Below are positions 1-5,302 of a DNA stretch of 5,970 bases, piece after piece. Below the pieces are notes generated by a model. That model saw only the letters and a program-made list of their open reading frames with translations, was not told the origin of the DNA and made no database searches. The stretch comes from JBFGFG01 sp041627475 (lineage in GTDB: Bacteria; Actinomycetota; Nitriliruptoria; Nitriliruptorales; Nitriliruptoraceae): positions 1-5,970 of the forward strand of contig JBFKQZ010000197.1 in the NCBI GenBank assembly GCA_041627475.1. Direction: 5' to 3'. The position numbers and the translations under genes are program-made. The first letter of the stretch is position 1; each line of letters starts with the position of its first letter.

Positions 1-81
1 CCGTGCGCGGCACCGCGGGCGTCCGTCGACGCCGGTTCCCCGTGACGGCACGATGGAAGATCGCCACACGGGGAAGCGGGC
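1..81. other. Leader region upstream of the SnoaL-like gene, no gene supported
   Basis: Eighty-one bases precede the first supported gene. Frame 1 is open from the window edge to a TGA at 43-45, so the tail of an upstream + strand gene could end here. Fourteen codons are too few to judge, and no motif is recognisable. The purine-rich run at 70-80 is a plausible ribosome binding site for the ATG at 82. No convincing promoter was found. Confidence 0.4.
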
Positions 82-435
82 ATGCCCACCACGTTCGACA
101 TCGACACCCTCCGACGTGGCCACGCCGAGCACGACGCGGCCACCCTCACGTCCCTGTACGCCGACGACGCCGTCGTCGAGATCATCGACGCCTCGAGTCC
201 TCCCAGCCAGCCCATGCGACTGGAGGGCACCGAGCAGATCCGTGCCTTCTACGACGACATCTGCAGCCGCGACATGACCCACGAGGTGGCCGACGCGTTC
301 AGCGACGGCGAGCACCTCGCCTTCCGGGTCGCCTGCGAGTACTCGACGGGCGAGCGCGTGCTGACCTCGGAGACCTGCGACCTGCGCGACGGCCGGATCG
401 TCCGCGAGACCATCGTCCAGGCCTGGGACGGGTGA
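82..435 (+). CDS. SnoaL-like / NTF2-fold family protein, 117 aa
   Basis: This is a small single-domain protein of the SnoaL/NTF2-like (cone-shaped alpha+beta barrel) superfamily, probably cytoplasmic. Visible hallmarks are the N-terminal helix and first strand, with the typical HDAATLTSLYADDAVVEI pattern at residues 16-33. A second helix around EGTEQIRAFYDDI (49-60) is followed by repeating amphipathic strands up to IVQAWDG at the C terminus. The length of 117 aa fits the family (about 110-150 aa). The family includes polyketide cyclases, ketosteroid-isomerase-like enzymes, limonene-epoxide-hydrolase-like enzymes and many proteins of unknown role, so no reaction can be named. The ATG at 82 is chosen because a GGGGAAGCGGG run lies just upstream. 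A P450 begins 53 nt downstream on the same strand, so co-transcription is likely and a role near P450-dependent oxidation of a small molecule is possible, though this is inference. Confidence 0.8.
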   Translation: MPTTFDIDTLRRGHAEHDAATLTSLYADDAVVEIIDASSPPSQPMRLEGTEQIRAFYDDICSRDMTHEVADAFSDGEHLAFRVACEYSTGERVLTSETCDLRDGRIVRETIVQAWDG

Positions 436-488
436 CGCCACCACGGACACGGCTCCGTAGCCTGCGCCCGGGACCACCGGGGGCGCGC

Positions 489-1835
489 ATGACCACGACC
501 ACACCAGCAGTCCGGACCAACCCGCTGCTGGGCGAGGCACTGGCGCTCAAGCACGACTTCCTCGCCACGATCGAGCGGGCCCGTGCCGAGCACGGCGACA
601 TCGTCCACATCCCGGTCGGCCCGAAGCCGCTCGGTCGCAGCCTGCTCGCGGTGTTCCACCCCGACGGTGTGCAGCAGGTGCTGTCGGGTGAGCGTGGGTC
701 GTTCCACAAGGACACCCCGGTCAACAAGGAGATGCGCGACTCGCTCGGTGACGGCCTGCTGACCTCCGAGGGCGAGCGCTGGGTGGCACAGCGTCGGATC
801 ATGCAGCCGCTCTTCACCCGCCCCAAGGTCCGCACGTTCACCGACCTGATGGTCGAGGCAGCCGCCGACGCGGCCGACCGCTGGGCCGCGACGGACGGCC
901 CGGTCGACCTCGGCCGCGAGATGACCGCCTATGCGACCGTCGTCGTCGGCCGCGCCATCTTCGGCTCGGACCTCACCGACCTCGTCGACGTCTTCACCGA
1001 CCACGTCCCCACCGTCAACGCGCTGACGCTGAAGCGCTCCTTCAACCCGATCCCGCTGCCGCGGTCCGTACCGACGCGCGAGAACCGCCGTCTCAACGCC
1101 GCGAGTGCCGAGGTCGAGCGGGTGGTCGACCTGCTGATCGAGGGCCGGATCCGGACCGGCGAGCGGCAGGACGACCTCGTGTCGATGCTGCTCGACGCGA
1201 CCGACCCCGAGACCGGCGAGGGCCTGTCACCGACCGAGATCCGCGACCAGGTGCTGGTCACCCTCGCCGCCGGCCACGACACGACCGCGACCGCGATGGC
1301 CTTCGCGCTGCACCTGCTCGGCCACCATCCGGACTGGCAGGCGAAGGCGCACGCCCACGTCGACGAGGTCCTCGGCGACCGCGCCGCCGACGCCGGGGAC
1401 GAGCGCTCTCTCGACCTGGTCGAGCGCATCGCCAAGGAGGCCATGCGGCTCTACCCCAGCGCCTACGTGACCGGCCGCATCGCCGTGCACGACACCGAGA
1501 TCCTCGGCCACCCGGTGCAGGCCGGCCAGGAGGTCATCGTCAGCCCGTGGGTGACCCACCGCCACCCCGACCTGTGGGACGACCCGCTGACGTTCGACCC
1601 GGACCGCTTCCTCCCCGACGCCGAGAAGGCCCGACACCGCTACGCGTGGTTCCCGTTCGGCGGCGGCCCGCGCCTGTGCGTCGGCATCCACTTCTCGATG
1701 CTCGAGCAGGTGCTCGGCCTGGCGACGATCCTGCAGCGCGTCGAACTGCGCAGCCTCGTCGACCACGTCGACCTCGAGACCGGCATCACGCTGATCCCGG
1801 CCTCCCCCGTCGTGACCGAGGTGACCGCGCGCTAG
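489..1835 (+). CDS. Cytochrome P450 monooxygenase, 448 aa
   Basis: This is a complete soluble bacterial cytochrome P450, a heme-thiolate monooxygenase that needs electrons from a redox partner. All signatures are present. The C-helix WVAQRR is at residues 98-103 (W98 and R102 are typical heme-propionate contacts). The I-helix oxygen-activation motif AGHDTT is at 261-266, the K-helix ExxR is E317/R320, and the meander motif FDPDRF is at 369-374. The heme loop FPFGGGPRLCVG is at 388-399, with the axial ligand Cys397. The length is normal for the family, and there is no signal peptide or N-terminal membrane anchor. The ATG at 489 is chosen because GGGGG at 479-483 gives a ribosome binding site and the protein then starts at the usual N-terminal P450 region. 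The same frame stays open upstream to base 3, but that part overlaps the SnoaL-like gene and has no P450 character. The AGHDTT and GGGPRLCVG forms resemble the CYP102/CYP4-like branch of bacterial P450s. The substrate is unknown, and no ferredoxin or reductase is encoded in the window. Confidence 0.95.
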   Translation: MTTTTPAVRTNPLLGEALALKHDFLATIERARAEHGDIVHIPVGPKPLGRSLLAVFHPDGVQQVLSGERGSFHKDTPVNKEMRDSLGDGLLTSEGERWVAQRRIMQPLFTRPKVRTFTDLMVEAAADAADRWAATDGPVDLGREMTAYATVVVGRAIFGSDLTDLVDVFTDHVPTVNALTLKRSFNPIPLPRSVPTRENRRLNAASAEVERVVDLLIEGRIRTGERQDDLVSMLLDATDPETGEGLSPTEIRDQVLVTLAAGHDTTATAMAFALHLLGHHPDWQAKAHAHVDEVLGDRAADAGDERSLDLVERIAKEAMRLYPSAYVTGRIAVHDTEILGHPVQAGQEVIVSPWVTHRHPDLWDDPLTFDPDRFLPDAEKARHRYAWFPFGGGPRLCVGIHFSMLEQVLGLATILQRVELRSLVDHVDLETGITLIPASPVVTEVTAR

Positions 1836-1856
1836 GGCGACCGCCGCCGGTGGCGA

Positions 1857-1887
1857 CCCGACCACCCCACCGGTGAGGGGTGTCGGG
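1857..1887 (+). terminator. Strong GC hairpin after the P450, likely terminator
   Basis: Twenty-two bases after the P450 stop codon, CCCGACCACCCC (1857-1868) can pair with GGGGTGTCGGG (1877-1887). This forms 11 base pairs with one bulged C at 1863 and an 8-nt loop. No U-tract follows, which is common for actinobacterial intrinsic terminators. It separates the SnoaL/P450 unit from the next gene. The 3' arm lies where a -35 element for the following gene would be, so a regulatory role is an alternative. Confidence 0.5.
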
Positions 1888-1903
1888 CCCGCGCCTGCCT
1901 CCG

Positions 1904-1909
1904 TAGGGT
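1904..1909 (+). promoter_or_regulatory. Candidate -10 element for the SRPBCC gene
   Basis: TAGGGT at 1904-1909 matches the actinobacterial TANNNT -10 pattern. It would place the transcription start around 1915-1917, leaving a leader of about 20 nt before the start codon at 1936. No good -35 hexamer is visible at the expected distance (TGTCGG at 1881-1886 is a poor match), so support is moderate to weak. Confidence 0.3.
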
Positions 1910-1921
1910 GGGTGGATTGAC

Positions 1922-1928
1922 GGGGGAG
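1922..1928 (+). promoter_or_regulatory. Ribosome binding site that selects the ATG at 1936
   Basis: GGGGGAG at 1922-1928 ends only one base before the ATG at 1930 but seven bases before the in-frame ATG at 1936. Normal spacing therefore favours the second ATG as the real start of the SRPBCC gene. Confidence 0.6.
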
Positions 1929-1935
1929 CATGATC

Positions 1936-2379
1936 ATGACGGTCATCGAACGAAGTGCGGTGGTGCACCTGCCGCTGGACGAGACCTGGGATGCCTTCTA
2001 CGGCAACCAGATGCAGAACTGGGTCGAGCTGAGCGACTCGGTCGTCGAGGTGCGCGACTACGAGGTGCACGAGGACGGCACGCCCGAGTACGTGATGGTG
2101 AACCAGGCGGGACCGATGCGGATGAGCCACCGCTCGGTCTACCGGCTGTACGACCCACCGTTCACGGCCGTGGACGACACGCTGGAGAGCTCGTTGGGCG
2201 GCCGGTTCGTCGTCAGCCACCAGGAGGTCGAGGGCGGCACCCGGGTGACGCACCGCTGGGACGTGGAGCCGCACGGCGTCATGCGCCTGCTCTTCCCGCT
2301 CATGCGACGCGGCATGGAGCGCAGCTTCCAGCAGGACCTCGACCACATCGTCGAACGGCTGGAGCACCGCGACGACTAG
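1936..2379 (+). CDS. SRPBCC-fold (START/polyketide cyclase-like) protein, 147 aa
   Basis: This is a small soluble protein with the SRPBCC helix-grip layout, whose members bind hydrophobic ligands or act as cyclases, dehydratases or lipid carriers. The first strand and helix read VIERSAVVHLPLDETWDAFYG (residues 3-23), the classic 'separate and bind, then tryptophan' opening of the fold. Antiparallel strands follow, including GGTRVTHRWDVEP (100-112). A long C-terminal amphipathic helix spans about 114-145 and contains FPLMRRGMERSFQQDL, the usual lid helix of the family. The length of 147 aa is typical. An ATG six bases upstream (1930) would add two residues, but the ribosome binding site spacing favours 1936. 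The gene is separated from the P450 by a hairpin and converges on the ADP-ribosylglycohydrolase gene, with the intergenic space filled by an inverted repeat. No ligand can be inferred. Confidence 0.8.
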   Translation: MTVIERSAVVHLPLDETWDAFYGNQMQNWVELSDSVVEVRDYEVHEDGTPEYVMVNQAGPMRMSHRSVYRLYDPPFTAVDDTLESSLGGRFVVSHQEVEGGTRVTHRWDVEPHGVMRLLFPLMRRGMERSFQQDLDHIVERLEHRDD

Positions 2380-2425
2380 TTGTCCCCAACGACGGGGTGT
2401 GGACACCCCCTCGGTAGGGACAACT
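2378..2425. terminator. 48-nt inverted repeat between convergent genes, likely bidirectional terminator
   Basis: The gap between the convergent SRPBCC gene (stop at 2377-2379) and the ADP-ribosylglycohydrolase gene (stop at 2430) is almost entirely one imperfect palindrome centred at 2401.5. The outer arms are AGTTGTCCC (2378-2386) and GGGACAACT (2417-2425). The middle arms are CGA (2390-2392) and TCG (2411-2413). The inner arms are GGGGTGT (2394-2400) and ACACCCC (2403-2409). In total 19 of 24 positions are symmetric. Position between two converging stop codons indicates a terminator working in both directions. The left arm overlaps the SRPBCC stop codon. There is no clear U-tract on either side. 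Confidence 0.7.
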
Positions 2426-2429
2426 TCCG

Positions 2430-3362
2430 TCACAGCAGGCGGACCACGTGCTGCTCGATGTCGTCGGCGGTCCAGCCGGGCCAGCCGTGGAGCATGCCGC
2501 GCCACTCGTCGGGGATCGCCGACGCGCCCCAGCGGGCCCCGAGCACCATGCCCGCGATCGCCGCCACGGTGTCGGTGTCACGGCCGATCCGCACCGCCGC
2601 CTCCAGGGCGTCGGCGAGGTGGCGCTGCGGGTCGTCGTCCGGGACCGGCGTCTGGCTGATCGCTGCGTGGGCGGCCTGGAGCCCACCGACGACCCAGCCG
2701 TTGTTCGTGAAGCTGCCCGGCGGGTAGGTCTCGGCGTCCTGCAGCCAGGCGCCCCAGTTGCCCGCCGCCTCGTCGTCCAGCAGATCCAGCCCGTCCCAGA
2801 CGCCGTCGAGGCGCTGCTCGCGGACGGCCCGGTCGATCGCGACGCACCAGAGCACGCAGCCCTCGGCCGCGAGCGGGTCGCCGTGTGTCAGGTGGGACAC
2901 CTCCCGAGCCGCTGCAGCCATGGCCTGGTCGTCACCGAGGTACGCAACAGCGACCGGTGAGGTCCGCATCAGCGAGCCGTTGCCGGCGGCACCGTCGGGT
3001 CGCCGCGCGTAGTACTCGTCCGCCGACGCCCGCAGGCGGGACGGCACGCCGCGGCTGCCGGCCAGCACCGCGCGGGTCGAGTTGCCGACGTCCTTCGGGC
3101 CGCCCTCGAACCACTCGAGGAAGCCCGCACCGATCGCCTCGAGGTCGAGCCCGCCGTCGGCCAGCACCCGCAGCACGGCGCAGGCCTGGGCGGTGTCGTC
3201 GGTCCACTCCCCCGGCGCGAAGCCCATGGTCCCGGTCCTCATCACGATCGGCTCGTCCGGGTCGGGGATCGTGAACTCGTAGCCGGCGCCGAGCGCGTCG
3301 CCGGCCGCACCGCCGAGCACCGCACCGACCGCCCGGTCGACCATCTTCTCGTCCTGCGTCAT
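2430..3362 (-). CDS. ADP-ribosylglycohydrolase family protein (DraG/ARH-like), 310 aa
   Basis: This is a member of the ADP-ribosylglycohydrolase (DraG/ARH) family, binuclear-Mg2+ enzymes that hydrolyse the bond between ADP-ribose and a protein side chain, nucleic acid or small molecule and release ADP-ribose. The protein begins after a short tail with the family signature GAVLGGAAGDALG (12-24). The first metal-binding motif is WTDDTA (53-58; T54, D55, D56), followed by GNGSLMR (127-133). A late motif GRDTDTVAAIAG (260-271) supplies the second metal-ligand set (D262, D264, T265). No key residue seems missing, so it is probably active. The length of 310 aa is normal, and there is no signal peptide. 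The ATG at 3362 has GGGAGGGGG (3377-3369) six bases upstream and overlaps the NrtR stop as ATGA, which indicates translational coupling. Its promoter is therefore that of the NrtR gene. The product, ADP-ribose, is the known ligand class of NrtR sensors, which makes a feedback loop plausible. The modified target is unknown. Confidence 0.92.
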   Translation of the reverse strand: MTQDEKMVDRAVGAVLGGAAGDALGAGYEFTIPDPDEPIVMRTGTMGFAPGEWTDDTAQACAVLRVLADGGLDLEAIGAGFLEWFEGGPKDVGNSTRAVLAGSRGVPSRLRASADEYYARRPDGAAGNGSLMRTSPVAVAYLGDDQAMAAAAREVSHLTHGDPLAAEGCVLWCVAIDRAVREQRLDGVWDGLDLLDDEAAGNWGAWLQDAETYPPGSFTNNGWVVGGLQAAHAAISQTPVPDDDPQRHLADALEAAVRIGRDTDTVAAIAGMVLGARWGASAIPDEWRGMLHGWPGWTADDIEQHVVRLL

Positions 3363-4063
3363 GCCGCACCCCCTCCCACGAACCGGTAGAAGCTGGCCGG
3401 CCGGTGGCTGACGTCCTCCTCCAACCGCCCGGTGTCCTCGAGCTCGCCGCTGTTGAGCATCCGCCGCCGGAACGACTGCTTGTTCAACCGCGCCCCGCCG
3501 ACGACCTCGTGCACTGCCTGGAGGTCCCGCAGCGTGAACTCGTCGGGCAGCAGCTGGTAGCCGACCGGCGTCCAGTCGAGCTTGCCCCGCAGGCGCTCCA
3601 CGGCCGTGGTCACGATCCGTTCGTGGTCGAACGCGAGCGCGGCCGCCGTCCCGTCCACGGTCACCTGCCAGTCCCCGTCGTGCTCGACGATGGTCGCGAC
3701 GGCGGTGTCGGCGTCCTCGGCGGTGCTGCCGCGGAAACGGTCGACGTCCACGAGCGCCATGTAGGACACCGACAGCACACGGGTGCGCGGATCACGGTCG
3801 AGGTCCCCGAACGTGTAGAGCTGTTCGAGCCAGACGTCCTCCAGCCCGCCCTTCACCCGCAGGACGCGCCGTGCGGCGTCCTCCAGCGTCTCGTCGAGCT
3901 GGACGAACCCGCCCGGCAGCGCCCACGCCCCGGCGTACGGATCCTCCGGCCGACGGTGCACGAGCACGCCGAGGTGGGCGTCCACGACCGTCAGGATCAC
4001 GACGTCGACGGTCACCGACGGGCGGTCGAAGTCGTTGGGGTCGTACAGGTCGGTCGTCGCCAC
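3359..4063 (-). CDS. nrtR: NrtR-type Nudix-like transcriptional regulator, 234 aa
   Basis: This protein resembles NrtR, the Nudix-related regulator of NAD metabolism, which binds ADP-ribose-type ligands with a Nudix fold and DNA with a C-terminal winged helix. The Nudix-like domain covers about residues 15-140 and includes WALPGGFVQLDETLEDAARR. Against the Nudix box GX5EX7REUXEEXGU, G52, E58 and R66 are kept. The catalytic glutamates are gone (V67, V70, K71), so hydrolysis is not expected, as in characterised NrtR proteins. LEQLYTFGDLDRDPR (79-93) is characteristic of the family. The winged helix is at about 165-228, with LLPDEFTLRDLQAVHEVV and LNKQSFRRRMLNSGELEDTG. The GTG at 4063 is chosen because GGACGAGG (4077-4070) lies six bases upstream. 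A more upstream GTG at 4096 (245 aa) sits inside the -10 box of this gene's own promoter and has no spaced ribosome binding site. The gene is coupled by ATGA to the ADP-ribosylglycohydrolase and diverges from the SPFH gene. Autoregulation from the shared palindrome is likely. The symbol reflects family membership, and the regulon may differ from classical NrtR. Confidence 0.9.
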   Translation of the reverse strand: MATTDLYDPNDFDRPSVTVDVVILTVVDAHLGVLVHRRPEDPYAGAWALPGGFVQLDETLEDAARRVLRVKGGLEDVWLEQLYTFGDLDRDPRTRVLSVSYMALVDVDRFRGSTAEDADTAVATIVEHDGDWQVTVDGTAAALAFDHERIVTTAVERLRGKLDWTPVGYQLLPDEFTLRDLQAVHEVVGGARLNKQSFRRRMLNSGELEDTGRLEEDVSHRPASFYRFVGGGAA

Positions 4064-4094
4064 GGGCTGCCTCGTCCTCGGTCGCGTGGGACGC

Positions 4095-4123
4095 ACCCTA
4101 TTGACTTCTGCGCATCACGTCAA
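4095..4123 (-). promoter_or_regulatory. Sigma70-like promoter for the NrtR-glycohydrolase operon
   Basis: Read on the minus strand, TTGACG (4123-4118) and TAGGGT (4100-4095) are separated by exactly 17 bases, close to the consensus of a housekeeping promoter. Transcription would start at about 4087-4089 and leave a leader of about 25 nt carrying the GGACGAGG ribosome binding site before the GTG at 4063. This geometry excludes the GTG at 4096 as a start for transcripts from this promoter. Confidence 0.7.
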
Positions 4124-4129
4124 TAAGGT
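4101..4129 (+). promoter_or_regulatory. Sigma70-like promoter for the SPFH-NAD kinase operon
   Basis: TTGACT (4101-4106) and TAAGGT (4124-4129) are separated by 17 bases. The expected transcription start is around 4135-4137, giving a leader of about 35 nt that ends in an AGGAGGT Shine-Dalgarno. It occupies the same DNA as the leftward promoter, so RNA polymerase cannot use both at once. Confidence 0.7.
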
Positions 4130-4158
4130 TATGAGCACTAGGTACAGAACTCCGGGAC

Positions 4159-4165
4159 AGGAGGT
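4159..4165 (+). promoter_or_regulatory. Consensus Shine-Dalgarno of the SPFH gene
   Basis: AGGAGGT at 4159-4165 is a full-consensus anti-16S match and lies six bases from the ATG at 4172. It fixes that start and suggests strong translation. Confidence 0.85.
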
Positions 4166-4171
4166 CCCCCG

Positions 4172-5302
4172 ATGGCTGACGTCACCAACTACGGACTCGT
4201 CCGTCGGCTGCGCAGCGAGCCGACGATCCACACGCTGCGGTTCCGCCGGGGCGCACTCGTCGCGGAGGGACGGGGCCTCGCGTTCCTGTTCCGCCCCGCG
4301 GTGACCGGCGTCGCCGAGGTCCCCGTCGACGACCGCGACGCCACCTTCCTCTTCCGCGCCCGCACGCTCGACTTCCAGGAGGTCGCGGTGCAGGGCGTCC
4401 TCACCTACCGCGTGGCGGACCCCGCCCGCCTCGCCGACCGCGTCGACTTCACCATCGACCTGCGCGACGGCACCTGGCGCAAGGAGCCGCTGGAACAGGT
4501 GGCCGGGCTGCTCACCCAACTGGCCCAGCAGGCCGTGCTCGACGACCTGGCCGTGCAGGACCTGCGCGACGCGGTCAGCGTCGGCATCGCACGGACCCGC
4601 GAGGCGATCACCGGGCGGCTCGTCGGCGATCCACGGCTCGACGACCTCGGGATCGAGGTCGTCGCCGTCCGGGTCCAGGCCGTCCAGCCGTCCGCCGAGC
4701 TGGAGGCCGCGCTGCAGACCCCCGTGCAGGAACGCGTGCAGCAGGAGGCCGACGAGGCCCGCTTCGCCCGTCGAGCGCTGGCCGTCGACAAGGAGCGGGC
4801 CATCGCCGAGAACGAGCTCGCCAACCGGCTCGAGCTCGCACGGCGCGAGGAGGAGCTGATCGGCCAGCAGGCCACCAACCGTCGCCGCGAGATCGTGGAC
4901 GACGCCGAGACCGACCGGCTTTCGACGGCCGCCGAGCTCGAGCAGCGCCGAACACGGGCCGCGACCCAGCGCGAGCTCGATCGGCTGGAGGCCGAGGCCG
5001 CAGCGGCCGCGATGGAGCTGCGTGCCGACGCCAGCGCCGCAGCCAAGCGCACCACCGCCGACGCCGAGGCGGCCGCCCGAGCCGCGATCGGTGAGGCCGA
5101 GGCGGTCGCTGCCCGCGCGATGATGGACGTCCAGCGCGACGTGCCCGTGCAGGTCCAGCTCGGCCTCGCACTGCGCGAGCTGGCCGGGACGCTCGAGCAC
5201 GTCGACCACCTCAACCTCGGCAGCGACGGCCTCGGCGCCCTGCTCACCAACCTCATGGCAGCCGGCACCCGACGGCTGGAGGCCACGGAGGCCGAGGCAT
5301 GA
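4172..5302 (+). CDS. SPFH/band-7 domain protein lacking a membrane anchor, 376 aa
   Basis: This is a member of the SPFH (stomatin, prohibitin, flotillin, HflK/C) superfamily, whose proteins assemble into large oligomers that usually organise membrane microdomains or proteases. The SPFH domain spans about residues 20-190, with FQEVAVQGVLTYRVADPARL (68-87) and the hallmark LGIEVVAVRVQAV (159-171). The boundary segment ALQTPVQERVQQEADEA (180-196) follows. Residues about 185-320 form a long, charged, Ala/Glu/Arg-rich coiled coil containing the stomatin-like ALAVDKERAIAENELANRLE stretch (202-221). A short hydrophobic C-terminal segment (about 328-365) may serve for oligomerisation. Unlike most family members there is no N-terminal hydrophobic helix or signal peptide, so it is probably cytoplasmic or peripherally attached. 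The start is fixed by the AGGAGGT site. Its stop overlaps the next start codon as ATGA, so it is translationally coupled to the NAD-kinase-like protein, and a physical partnership is a reasonable guess. The function is otherwise unknown. Confidence 0.88.
   Translation: MADVTNYGLVRRLRSEPTIHTLRFRRGALVAEGRGLAFLFRPAVTGVAEVPVDDRDATFLFRARTLDFQEVAVQGVLTYRVADPARLADRVDFTIDLRDGTWRKEPLEQVAGLLTQLAQQAVLDDLAVQDLRDAVSVGIARTREAITGRLVGDPRLDDLGIEVVAVRVQAVQPSAELEAALQTPVQERVQQEADEARFARRALAVDKERAIAENELANRLELARREEELIGQQATNRRREIVDDAETDRLSTAAELEQRRTRAATQRELDRLEAEAAAAAMELRADASAAAKRTTADAEAAARAAIGEAEAVAARAMMDVQRDVPVQVQLGLALRELAGTLEHVDHLNLGSDGLGALLTNLMAAGTRRLEATEAEA

Larger units (their letters stand above)
4095..4129. 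promoter_or_regulatory. Imperfect palindrome in the divergent control region, candidate NrtR operator
   Basis: ACC-C-TATTGAC at 4095-4105 mirrors GTCAATA-A-GGT at 4119-4129, with 10 of 11 arm positions symmetric around base 4112 and a 13-base less symmetric core that contains TGCGCA. Part of the symmetry comes from two promoters lying face to face, each -35 abutting the opposing -10. The perfect 7-base TATTGAC/GTCAATA arms nevertheless extend beyond what two promoters need. It is the only obvious palindrome in this divergent region, so it is the best candidate for the binding site of the adjacent NrtR protein. A match to a published NrtR motif was not checked. Confidence 0.55.

Noticed and set aside
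458..463. TAGCCT as a possible -10 element for a separate P450 promoter
   Set aside because: There is no -35 match at proper spacing (TGACGC at 433-438 is about 19 bases away). Co-transcription with the SnoaL-like gene is simpler.
3..488. The P450 reading frame remains open upstream for about 160 codons
   Set aside because: The translation is Arg/Pro/His-rich low-complexity material typical of the wrong frame in GC-rich DNA. It overlaps the SnoaL-like gene, and the P450 has a good ribosome binding site at 479-483.
1227..2505. Two overlapping minus-strand open frames opposite the P450 end and the SRPBCC gene
   Set aside because: Their translations are repetitive Val/Asp/Arg/His-rich sequences without motifs, and they run antisense across well-supported genes and hairpins.
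3359..4063. Active Nudix hydrolase (ADP-ribose pyrophosphatase) for the NrtR-like protein
   Set aside because: The REUXEE part of the Nudix box is replaced by R-V-L-R-V-K, removing the metal-binding glutamates. A C-terminal winged helix with the NrtR pattern is present, so a regulator is the better call.
3404..4126. Plus-strand open frame opposite the NrtR gene
   Set aside because: It is antisense to NrtR, low-complexity, and shows no start signal or domain.
4115..5209. Long open frame on the minus strand opposite the SPFH gene
   Set aside because: It is antisense to a clearly recognisable SPFH protein, its translation has no domain motif, and its start would lie inside the divergent promoter region.
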